In this document: piece by piece, positions 17,609 through 24,686 of the stretch | Layout: every line of letters starts with the position of its first letter | Position numbering within the stretch: the stretch's first letter is position 1 | NCBI GenBank assembly: GCA_022614915.1 | Contig: JAKEHV010000420.1 | Location: 1-42,613, forward strand | From: Gemmataceae bacterium | GTDB lineage: Bacteria > Planctomycetota > Planctomycetia > Gemmatales > Gemmataceae | DNA length: 42,613 nt | Direction of reading: 5' to 3' | Notes under the pieces: model-generated | The model's database searches: none | Told to the model about the DNA's origin: nothing | The model's input: only the letters and a program-made list of their open reading frames with translations | Translations under genes and position numbers: made by a program

Positions 17609-20302
17609 ATGGCAATGGATGCTGCCGATCGCATGAAACTGCTGATGGCGCCTGCCAGCGCCGCGGCCGCTCTTAATAGCTTAGGCCAACCGATTCGCGC
17701 TTGGTTCACAAAGACCTTTGGCGAACCCACCTTGCCGCAGCGCTTCGGCTGGCCGGCCATCCAGCGCGGTGAAAACCTTCTTTTGTGCGCGCCGACGGGG
17801 ACGGGCAAGACGCTGGCCGCGTTTTTGCCGATCCTGGGCGCACTTTTGAAAGACGCCCGCAACGACATTCAATGTCTGTACATCGCGCCGCTCAAAGCGC
17901 TGTGCCGCGACGCCTACAAGAATCTTCGCCGCCATGGCCGAGACATCGTAGGCGAAGCAGCCTGCTTCGCCCGCGGGCAAGAGGAAGGCGACGCAAGGCT
18001 GCATCGCCTACGGATCGGTTTGCGCACGGGGGATACATCCGCGCGTGAGCGTCGCCGCCTGCGCGAGCGGCCGCCGCACATTCTGCTCACCACGCCGGAA
18101 AGCCTCGCCGTGATGCTGACGCACGGCGCGACTTGCGAGTTGTTCCGCAAGCTGCGCTGGATCGTAGTGGATGAGTTGCACGCACTGGCCCAAAACAAGC
18201 GCGGCGCCGATCTTGCGTTGAGTTTGGAGAGAATCGACGCACTGGTGGGGCAGACATTCCTGTCTGCCGAGGCAGGCAAGAATGCCTGCCCCACGAGCAA
18301 AACCCCGCAGCGCATTGGCCTGTCCGCCACCTGCGCGCCGGTCAAAACCGCGGCGCGGTTTCTGGTCGGCATCGGCCGCTCATGTACGATAGCGCAGGTG
18401 CACGACACGGCGCCGGTGGAGATTGCCATCGAGCCGCTGCCCGAAGGCGGCGGCTTCATGGCGCGACTGATCGCCAGGCTGCACCGCGAATTCAGACGGA
18501 ATCGCACGACGCTCTTGTTCACCAATCTTCGCAGCATCGCGGAACAGCTGACCTGGGCCCTCAAGCGGCGTTACCCCAAACTCAAACGCAAGATCGCGGT
18601 GCATCATTCTTCTTTGGCAGTGGGCCGGCGTCGCCGCGTCGAGCGCCGGCTCAAACAAGGCAAGCTGCGCGTCGTCGTCACCAGCACCAGCCTCGAACTT
18701 GGCATCGACATCGGCAGCGTGGACGGCGTCGTCTTCGTGCATCCGCCGGGCGGCGTCACGCGCATGCTGCAGCGCCTGGGCCGTTCCGGGCACCGTCCCG
18801 GCCAGCCGCGGCGCGGCCTGTTCCTCACCAATCACGCCGCCGACTTGCTCGAAGCCACAGTGACCGCCGCAGCCGCGCGCTCGAGGCAAATCGAGCCGCT
18901 CCGCATCCCCGAGCAGCCGCTCGACGTATTATGCCAGCACCTCGCTGGCATGGCGATGACCGGTTGTCTTGATCCCGACGACGTGCACGCGATGGTGCGC
19001 GGGGCCTATCCGTTTCGCAATCTACCATGGGACGATCTTGAGAAGTGCTTGGAGTACCTCAGCGGCCGGCATGCCGACGGACGCAGTTGGCTGCCGCCGC
19101 GCCTACGCTGGCACGAAGGTAAATTCTCTATTGTCAACGAGCGCGCCACTTGGCTACTGCGCCGGAATCTCGGCACCATCGTGGACGAAGAGCCCTGCCC
19201 CATTCGCTTGTTCCATACGGACAAGAAAGTAGTAGGCACACTCCGTGTGCCGTTGCCGGCGGACGGCACACGGAGTGTGCCTACTACTTTGTGTGTCGGC
19301 TCGCTCGACGAAGCCTACGCCGACGGCTTGCAACCCGGCGATCGCTTTGTGCTCGACGGCCGCTGCTTTGAGTACCGCCGGCGCGAGAATGGCGAAATCC
19401 TGGTCGAGGAAGCGTCGAGTTGGCCGCTTGTGCCGCATTGGACGGGCTTCAACTGGAATGTGGGGCGCGAATTGGCCGGCCGTTTGTTCGCGTTTCGGCA
19501 GCGTGCCGCCGAGGCGCTGCGCGACGGGCCGCAAGCGTTGGCGCGCCTGCTCTGGCGCGATTATGGATTGCGAAAAGCGGCGCGTGCCGAGATCGTCCGG
19601 CATTTCCTCATGCAGGAAGCGGTGAGCGAAATCCCGGATTCGGACACGCTGCTCGTTGAATGTCTTGGCCAGGATTGCGGCAGCGAGTATTTCTTTCACA
19701 CACCCTTGCACCGTTCCGGAAACGATGCGCTGGCCCGTTTGCTCGCCTGGCGTTTGGCAATGCAACGTAGCCAGCAAGCCGATGTCGTCGTTGCGGACTT
19801 GGGATTCATGATTGCTCTTGCGCCGCGCGCGCCCATTCTGCCGGACGCTTGGCGTCGTCTGCTGGCAACCGACAACGCGGAGGCGGATTGGAACGAGGCG
19901 CTGGGAGATTGTCCCTCGCTGCGGCGGCGCTTCGGTCGCGCGGCGCTCACGGGGCTCATGGTCTTGCGCCAACCGTTGGGCGGGCGGCGCAAGGTAGGCG
20001 GCCGGTCCTGGGCGGAACGGCGGCTGTTCGATCAGGTTCGCCGCGCCGATCCCGGTTTTGTTCTCTTGCAACAAGCAGAGCGCGAGCTCTTTGCGGAAGC
20101 ATGCGACACGATCGCCGCCCTTCAATACATGGAAGAATTGCCGCGCCGGCATGTGCGTTGCCGTTGGCTTTCCGAAGTATCGCCTTTCGCCGAAAGCTGG
20201 ACGCAACCGGCGGCGTTGGCGGACGAAAGCACTCACGGGCGCGGCTCGGACAAAGTCCTCGTGCGCTTGCAGGAGCAGCTGTTGCGCAGCAACGCAGGAT
20301 AG
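17609..20302 (+). CDS. Lhr-type DEXH helicase (ligase-associated DNA damage response)
   Basis: 897 residues. Domains: N-terminal RecA-like domain with Walker A APTGTGKT (61-68), motif Ia IAPLKAL, TTPESL, motif II VVDELHAL and motif III GLSAT; second RecA domain with HHSSL, TSTSLELGIDIG and QRLGRSGHRPG; then the winged-helix and C-terminal beta domain typical of Lhr. The C-terminal GTxxEAYADxLxPGDRF-like segment and the pdeM gene next door place it in the 'ligase-associated DNA damage response DEXH helicase' group, proposed to act in repair with an ATP-dependent ligase. The ligase and exonuclease are not here. Three palindromic elements are inserted in frame at residues about 113-135, 213-229 and 540-561, all in segments expected to be surface loops. 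Confidence 0.87.
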   Translation: MAMDAADRMKLLMAPASAAAALNSLGQPIRAWFTKTFGEPTLPQRFGWPAIQRGENLLLCAPTGTGKTLAAFLPILGALLKDARNDIQCLYIAPLKALCRDAYKNLRRHGRDIVGEAACFARGQEEGDARLHRLRIGLRTGDTSARERRRLRERPPHILLTTPESLAVMLTHGATCELFRKLRWIVVDELHALAQNKRGADLALSLERIDALVGQTFLSAEAGKNACPTSKTPQRIGLSATCAPVKTAARFLVGIGRSCTIAQVHDTAPVEIAIEPLPEGGGFMARLIARLHREFRRNRTTLLFTNLRSIAEQLTWALKRRYPKLKRKIAVHHSSLAVGRRRRVERRLKQGKLRVVVTSTSLELGIDIGSVDGVVFVHPPGGVTRMLQRLGRSGHRPGQPRRGLFLTNHAADLLEATVTAAAARSRQIEPLRIPEQPLDVLCQHLAGMAMTGCLDPDDVHAMVRGAYPFRNLPWDDLEKCLEYLSGRHADGRSWLPPRLRWHEGKFSIVNERATWLLRRNLGTIVDEEPCPIRLFHTDKKVVGTLRVPLPADGTRSVPTTLCVGSLDEAYADGLQPGDRFVLDGRCFEYRRRENGEILVEEASSWPLVPHWTGFNWNVGRELAGRLFAFRQRAAEALRDGPQALARLLWRDYGLRKAARAEIVRHFLMQEAVSEIPDSDTLLVECLGQDCGSEYFFHTPLHRSGNDALARLLAWRLAMQRSQQADVVVADLGFMIALAPRAPILPDAWRRLLATDNAEADWNEALGDCPSLRRRFGRAALTGLMVLRQPLGGRRKVGGRSWAERRLFDQVRRADPGFVLLQQAERELFAEACDTIAALQYMEELPRRHVRCRWLSEVSPFAESWTQPAALADESTHGRGSDKVLVRLQEQLLRSNAG
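17947..18012. repeat. Palindromic double-hairpin element inserted in frame (Lhr copy 1)
   Basis: Outer arms CGTAGGCGAAGCAGCC and (reverse complement of the right end) CGTAGGCGATGCAGCC differ at one base. Each half also folds alone; the left is GGCGAAGCA-GCC-TGCTTCGCC. The element is 66 bp, 22 codons, and encodes VGEAACFARGQEEGDARLHR between helicase motif Ia and the RTGDT strand, where relatives have a short loop. Confidence 0.75.
18245..18294. repeat. Palindromic double-hairpin element inserted in frame (Lhr copy 2)
   Basis: Two 24-base halves around a GA spacer. Each half is a perfect 8-bp hairpin (GGCAGACA-TTCC-TGTCTGCC and GGCAGGCA-AGAA-TGCCTGCC), and the halves are complementary to each other with three mismatches. 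It encodes VGQTFLSAEAGKNACPT between the LERIDAL helix and the GLSAT motif. Confidence 0.85.
19226..19290. repeat. Palindromic double-hairpin element inserted in frame (Lhr copy 3)
   Basis: A perfect 28-base inverted repeat (19226-19253 and 19263-19290) around a 9-base loop. Each arm contains a smaller hairpin GGCACAC-TCC-GTGTGCC. It encodes KVVGTLRVPLPADGTRSVPT just before the EAYADGLQPGDRF segment. Confidence 0.9.
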
Positions 20303-20349
20303 AACTTAACTACGGATTGCACGGATGAGCACGGATGGGAGAAACGACG

Positions 20350-21033
20350 ATGATGGTCCTCAACGATTGGCTGCTGACCCCCGAGCGAGTGGCCGTCCAC
20401 TTGCCGAGCGCCACTGCGGTGGTCGCCGATCTGCATTTGGGCTATCACGAAATGCGGCGGCATTGCGGCGAAGCGGTGCCGACGACCTCACTGAGAAAAG
20501 AGCTCGCGCCTTTATGGCGAGCGCTTGCTGCCGCGTCCGCGCAACGACTGGTCATCGCGGGCGATCTGTTCGAGAGGAACTTCGTGGCGGAAATCTGGCA
20601 AGATCTGCAAGATGCTTTGTCCCAACGAAGGATAGAGTTGGCCGCGTGGATTCCGGGCAACCACGATGCAAATGCGCTCGCATTGACTTCGGATTTGCCT
20701 GCGATGAGTTGTACGCTCGACGGCTGGCAGATTGTCCACGGCGACGAACCGCTGCCCGGCGGGAATGTGGTATTGGGGCATTGGCATCCGAGCGTTTGGC
20801 TGCAGGGACGCAAACGGCCGTGCTATCTCGTGAACGGCAACTCGCTGGTGTTGCCGGCGTATTCCGCGGATGCCGCCGGGGTCAACGTCTGGCACGATCC
20901 GCGCTGGCGTGGATTTCAAACTTACGCAATTGCACGCAAAGTGGTTCTGTCGGTGGGGAGAATTCCCGCAATGTCCGCGCCGCCAAAAAGAGGATCACGG
21001 CGATTATGGACCGGACGGTTGTTTCAAGCGTAG
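20350..21033 (+). CDS. pdeM: PdeM, metallophosphoesterase of the ligase-associated DNA repair set
   Basis: 227 residues starting at ATG 20350 with GGGAGA upstream; ATG 20353 is equally possible. The calcineurin-like metal site is complete: DLHLGYH, GDLFE, GNHD, HGDE and GHWHP. This matches the PdeM phosphoesterase/nuclease found beside Lhr-type helicase, exonuclease and ATP-dependent ligase genes. Here it lies 47 bases after the helicase, so the pair is probably co-transcribed. The C-terminal 25 residues (KVVLSVGRIPAMS and on) look non-conserved and may be an extension into former noncoding sequence. The gap before it carries a partial CACGGAT repeat. Confidence 0.87.
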   Translation: MMVLNDWLLTPERVAVHLPSATAVVADLHLGYHEMRRHCGEAVPTTSLRKELAPLWRALAAASAQRLVIAGDLFERNFVAEIWQDLQDALSQRRIELAAWIPGNHDANALALTSDLPAMSCTLDGWQIVHGDEPLPGGNVVLGHWHPSVWLQGRKRPCYLVNGNSLVLPAYSADAAGVNVWHDPRWRGFQTYAIARKVVLSVGRIPAMSAPPKRGSRRLWTGRLFQA

Positions 21034-21311
21034 CCGACTGCCAAGCAGGTCGCACGCTCCGCTCGTGCGTGCCACATTTTTCACCCTGGTGGCACAGCTT
21101 TGCCACGTAAATGCTGTGCAAATTGCTGTGCAAATCGGTCACACCCCCCCTTGGTCGAGTGTCCAAAACGAGTTCGATCTTGTAACATCAACGGGCGCAA
21201 ACCGTTGCGGCAGTGGCCCAAGCGCAACGAAAACTGGAACAGACATGGCTATGCACAGAAAATCGAATTGCGTGACAAAGCCCTGGTGCACGCACGGAAC
21301 AGAGAATTGTT
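21034..21311. other. Noncoding stretch, nothing recognised
   Basis: Between the pdeM stop and the inverted-repeat element I see no coding sequence with family resemblance. Short open frames here have no ribosome-binding site. Part of a roughly 560-bp gap. Confidence 0.45.
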
Positions 21312-21597
21312 GTTAGCAACCAGTAACAATGAGGGGGGTATGCCTATGCATGAGTTGGCAAGAACGGTGATTTTGATAATTGTAAGTTATTCTTGATTAA
21401 GTCTTTATGTCTCTCCTCTCGTTCTTGCCACGTGGTCGATTTTGGTGGCAAGAACGAGCCGTTCTTGCCACTTGCACAATCTTGCACAATCTTCAAGTGC
21501 GCGAAACTGTCCACAGCGAAAAGAGGCGCGTGAGAAGAGCCGCGTGCGTGCCAACTCGTGCATAGGCATAGTCCCCAGCTTGATAATGACTGCTAAC
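21312..21597. mobile_element. MITE-like element with 49-bp imperfect terminal inverted repeats
   Basis: The left arm (21312-21360) and right arm (21549-21597, read in reverse complement) share GTTAGCA at the tip and a 22-base inner box, TATGCCTATGCAYGAGTTGG followed by CA, with one mismatch. They are separated by 20 less conserved bases of identical length. Inside are four copies of GGCAAGAACG in alternating orientation, two forming a perfect 12-bp hairpin (21420-21431 with 21445-21456), and a tandem CTTGCACAAT (21471-21490). There is no open frame and no obvious target duplication. It resembles a nonautonomous transposable element or a structured RNA. The right tip supplies the TAG stop of the adjacent zinc-ribbon gene. 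Confidence 0.6.
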
Positions 21598-22018
21598 CAC
21601 TTGTGCCGTGTGCGTTGTCGGACTTTGCGCTCAACTGCCGTTCCTCAATCCTTCGAAAAACCAGGCTGTCGACCAGAATTGCTGCTAGGACGGTAGCCGC
21701 GACTGTTACTAGGGCGATCCACATCCAGTCCACCAGGCTCGTCGCGCCGACCAGATCGCGAAAGACCTTGCCGGCAACTAGGAACAATACGGCGAGGCCT
21801 CCATAGACAAGAGCGCGCTTGGTTTGTAGCTGCTTGCGAATCTCCAATCGTCGTTTCGCGCGCGCCACCTGATCCGGCGGAATTCCAAACGCGCGTTGCA
21901 GCTGCGCGACTTTTTCCGGGATGGCGGCGTAGCCGCACGTGCAGCCCGACGACTTGGAGGACAGTTTTAGGCCGCAATGGGCGCAGCGGCCGCAGTTCGG
22001 GCACCCAGCGCTGTTCAA
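21593..22018 (-). CDS. Zinc-ribbon protein with two C-terminal membrane segments
   Basis: About 141 residues if it starts at TTG 22018. The frame is open upstream to a TTG at 22165, but that part overlaps the end of the previous gene and has no conserved look; the true start is uncertain. A cysteine-rich zinc ribbon (CPNCGRCAHCG ... CTCGY) opens the protein, then a charged helix (VARAKRRLEIRKQLQTKRA), then two hydrophobic segments (LVYGGLAVLFLVAG and MWIALVTVAATVLAAILV). It would sit in the inner membrane with the ribbon in the cytoplasm. It is the last gene of the VgrG island, 85 bases after the HEAT-repeat gene. Its stop codon lies in the tip of the inverted-repeat element. Function unknown. 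Confidence 0.5.
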   Translation of the reverse strand: MNSAGCPNCGRCAHCGLKLSSKSSGCTCGYAAIPEKVAQLQRAFGIPPDQVARAKRRLEIRKQLQTKRALVYGGLAVLFLVAGKVFRDLVGATSLVDWMWIALVTVAATVLAAILVDSLVFRRIEERQLSAKSDNAHGTSG

Positions 22019-22103
22019 TTCTCTAACGGCGTCGCAACCGGACAGTGAATGTGTGCAACTGTGTGTTCCATTGAAGCTCACAGCCACGACGCAGTAACAT
22101 GGT

Positions 22104-23336
22104 TCACAAGCGCTTTTGTGGAAACTTCTCCAAGTCCGCCGGGCCTTGTTGCCCTTTTCCCTCAAACTTGCCGCGCAGATAGCCTTCCCAACGCGATTCC
22201 ATGTCCAGTTGGTCCAGTAAAGCAGGTGTCGCGCCTTGACTTAGATTCTGACCGCGGCACCAACGCGTCCCTTTTCGATACTCGGCTTCCTTTTGTTTCC
22301 AATGCGCCCGTGCCATCTCGACGTCGGGCAGCTTAACTTCGTCGAGAAACTCTTTTTCAAAGTCGTCCGGCTCTCTGCCGTCCGGCGGGGGAATTGTCAC
22401 GCGCTGGTCGGATTCGGTGTTCTTTCCCGTGATCTTGGCGAAGGCCTGCCCTGCAGCGACGGCGCTGAGAGGGTCCTTGCTTGCCATTCCCTCTAGAAAC
22501 ACTTGCACAAAGTCCGGACAACCATACGCTCCCAACGCCAAGAAACGGCGCGGGCCAAGAGCCTGATTGTTGGAAATGCCGCGCATGTTTTCCATGTCCG
22601 ATGGTTTGCCCAGTATGGCCAAAAGGTATATGGCATCCCAAGGTGGAATCCCGGGCACGGCCGCGATCTTGCGAACGTGATCGAGAATCCAAGATTGGCC
22701 GTGCCAGGCCGCAGTCCAAAACGCTTCCTTGGCGACACTGGGGTCGGCATCGGCCACACCGGTTCGGTAGAGGTCGGTGGCAAGCGGAGCCTGAGAATAA
22801 CCAAGGGCGCGCCAAGCGGCTGTACGAATGGCTGGATCGGCGTGCTTCAAGAACGCGGTCAACGCGGCGGCTTTCTTATCTGCGCTGTTCTGGCGCGCGA
22901 GAATCTCCCAAGCGGCCACTGCCAAGGCGGGACTGGCCGACTCCCCAGCGCGCTGGAGAGGCCCAAGCGCCTGCACAAGACCGACACAAAGCGCCTGCTT
23001 TAGACCTTGGAGTTTTCCGCCCTCGGCTTGCAAGAATGCATCGATCACGCGCTTGCCGGACGCTTCGGTTTGCAAGCGCAACAATAGATACGCCGAGCTG
23101 AATACCGCCGCCGGATCGTCTCCTTCCAAGCCAGGTTCCACGAGCGCCGGCAAATCGTCGCCGGCGATCAAGAGGCCCTGAACGTGCGCTTCGATGCGCT
23201 CCTCCAATTCGGCGAACGCGCGCATCGTGTAGAGCGGCGAGCGCAGGACACGCTGTCGCTGAACCCAAAGGAATTCGAATTCTTCGAGGTGCTCGACGAG
23301 AATGTCCTTCAAAAGGCGCACTTTGCGAGCTGCCAT
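22104..23336 (-). CDS. TIGR02270-family HEAT-repeat protein (type VI secretion associated)
   Basis: 410 residues from ATG 23336, preceded by GAAGGTG. The N-terminus (VEHLEEFEFLWVQRQRVLRSPLYTM ... LEERIEAHVQGLLIAGDD) matches the TIGR02270 family found in VgrG/PAAR effector clusters. The middle is a series of alpha-helical HEAT-like repeats (AAWEILARQNS, AIRTAAWRALGYS, VAKEAFWTAAWHG, RRFLALGAYG). The tail (GREPDDFEKEFLDEVKLPD ... YRKGTRWCRGQ) resembles the end of this family. Proposed role from context: a scaffold or adaptor for loading an effector on the spike. It lies 20 bases after the DUF6484-type gene. Confidence 0.78.
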   Translation of the reverse strand: MAARKVRLLKDILVEHLEEFEFLWVQRQRVLRSPLYTMRAFAELEERIEAHVQGLLIAGDDLPALVEPGLEGDDPAAVFSSAYLLLRLQTEASGKRVIDAFLQAEGGKLQGLKQALCVGLVQALGPLQRAGESASPALAVAAWEILARQNSADKKAAALTAFLKHADPAIRTAAWRALGYSQAPLATDLYRTGVADADPSVAKEAFWTAAWHGQSWILDHVRKIAAVPGIPPWDAIYLLAILGKPSDMENMRGISNNQALGPRRFLALGAYGCPDFVQVFLEGMASKDPLSAVAAGQAFAKITGKNTESDQRVTIPPPDGREPDDFEKEFLDEVKLPDVEMARAHWKQKEAEYRKGTRWCRGQNLSQGATPALLDQLDMESRWEGYLRGKFEGKGQQGPADLEKFPQKRL

Positions 23337-23356
23337 CCTACACCTTCGCTTGCGTG

Positions 23357-23803
23357 TTAATTGATGGCCACCGAACCGCCCTTGATGCGATTGGATCGTT
23401 GGGCGTGGGAGACGAGGTCCTTGCCCTTGATGAGGACTTTGCCGTCGGCACGGATGGTGATCGAGCCTTCGCCGCATTTCAGCACCAGCTCTTTGTCCGC
23501 TTGGACGACAACCTGTGTCGTTTCCGGCGGCTCTTGTGGCTCGGGCCGCCGGTAAGTGCCGATTCGTCCCAAGACGCAGCCTTTTTCGTCCAGGTTCCTG
23601 GGCAGGCTGACCAGCACGCCGTCGCCCGGCTGGAGGGTCAGCCCGGCGGCATCCGCGCTCCGGAGGAAGTCGCACAACAGGCGCAGCGGCGGCTGGCCGG
23701 GAACCTCCACCAGGATCTCGCCTTCTTCCAGCAATTCCACGACCATGCCACGCGCAATAGTCAACGAAACCTCGGACAGAGTGGCCATATCCAAGAAGTT
23801 CAT
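23357..23803 (-). CDS. DUF6484-type protein of VgrG clusters
   Basis: 148 residues from ATG 23803 with AAGAGGT upstream. A beta-rich N-terminal part (VVELLEEGEILVEVPGQPP ... GDGVLVSLPRN) is followed by GCVLGRIGTY. The tail LVLKCGEGSITIRADGKV ... RIKGGSVAIN fits the DUF6484 family, whose genes occur with VgrG and DUF2169. That tail is strikingly like the end of the VgrG in this operon (ILIKCGEASILLKKDGKVEI ... GSKIALN), suggesting a shared fold that could stack on or extend the spike. It is inferred to be a spike accessory protein or adaptor. The gap to the upstream Ig-like gene is 56 bases. Confidence 0.7.
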   Translation of the reverse strand: MNFLDMATLSEVSLTIARGMVVELLEEGEILVEVPGQPPLRLLCDFLRSADAAGLTLQPGDGVLVSLPRNLDEKGCVLGRIGTYRRPEPQEPPETTQVVVQADKELVLKCGEGSITIRADGKVLIKGKDLVSHAQRSNRIKGGSVAIN

Positions 23804-23859
23804 GATTCTTACCTCTTCTATTGGAGACACTCGACCGGCGAACCTGCCGGCCGTTTCGG

Positions 23860-24681
23860 TTATTCCTCGTCTTCGTCGCTGGGCTTTTTTTCCTCACCCA
23901 CGATTTTCACAGCCAGGTCCACGGTGCTAGTCAGCAAATTGGAATTACTGACCATGACCACGATGGGCGAAACACCCGGAGCGGTGGCCTGCCAGGTTTG
24001 GCTGGCGCCTTGGGACGTCAGCTCCGTCAAGAGCCGATTATTCTTCAAGAAAAAGACATTCAAGTTTTCCCCTTCTCGTTGCTCGAACGACGCGGAACAC
24101 TCGACCACGTCGCCCACTTCCACCTCGGTCCGGGATAGGGAAGCCTTCAGCCCTCGAGGAGAATGTGGCGCCAAATCCTTGACCAGCGCTTGTTCGCGAA
24201 TCCGGGCATCGATTTGTGCGGCCAGTTCGGGAACAGCGCAAGCGCCGCGCAGCTTCCAGATGGTCACGCCGACATTGTCGCGCATGAAGTTGATGGTTGT
24301 GGGCTTCTTGGCGGCGGCCTCGTCGGCGTAAAGAACGCTGAAGTCGCCGACGTCGCGCGGCCTTAGCACATAGCCCTCCTGAGGAAGCATCGCCGACATG
24401 AGGATGTATCGGATGAACTCCGTGCGGGCCGCCTGAATGCTGCCGGTGTGCACGGAGATATTGATCCGGACCTCCGACTTGCCTTTGACGAATTCGAGGT
24501 AGCGGCGCACGCAGCCCTTTTCAGAGGCCAGGGTCATGTCGTCTACCTTGCGGTAGTCCGTCAGCGGCGGGTAGACGCCGGCGTTAAATGCCAGGCCGGG
24601 GCGCCAGCCTGCCGAGACGGCAAGCGCCTCCGCTTGATGGAACAGGTTCACTGCAGCAGGCATGTCGGCTTCGGTAGGCAT
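23860..24681 (-). CDS. Unrecognised protein with C-terminal Ig-like domain, paired with the PAAR effector
   Basis: 273 residues from ATG 24681; a GTG at 24690 overlapping the previous stop (GTGA) is also possible. The first 180 residues are a mixed alpha/beta domain I do not recognise (LFHQAEALAVSAGWRPGLAF, TEFIRYILMSAMLPQEGYV). The last 90 residues (LKASLSRTEVEVGDVVECS ... TSTVDLAVKIVG) look like a beta-sandwich of Ig type, ending in an acidic tail (EEKKPSDEDEE). No signal peptide is seen. It follows the effector gene by 5 bases, the usual position for an immunity protein or effector partner. Tight coupling favours a direct partnership; which role is not decided by sequence. Confidence 0.55.
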   Translation of the reverse strand: MPTEADMPAAVNLFHQAEALAVSAGWRPGLAFNAGVYPPLTDYRKVDDMTLASEKGCVRRYLEFVKGKSEVRINISVHTGSIQAARTEFIRYILMSAMLPQEGYVLRPRDVGDFSVLYADEAAAKKPTTINFMRDNVGVTIWKLRGACAVPELAAQIDARIREQALVKDLAPHSPRGLKASLSRTEVEVGDVVECSASFEQREGENLNVFFLKNNRLLTELTSQGASQTWQATAPGVSPIVVMVSNSNLLTSTVDLAVKIVGEEKKPSDEDEE

Positions 24682-24686
24682 CGGAC

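Noticed and set aside
21420-21490. CRISPR-like short repeats
   Set aside because: The GGCAAGAACG copies alternate in orientation, spacing is irregular and the CTTGCACAAT copies are in direct contact; no spacer structure.
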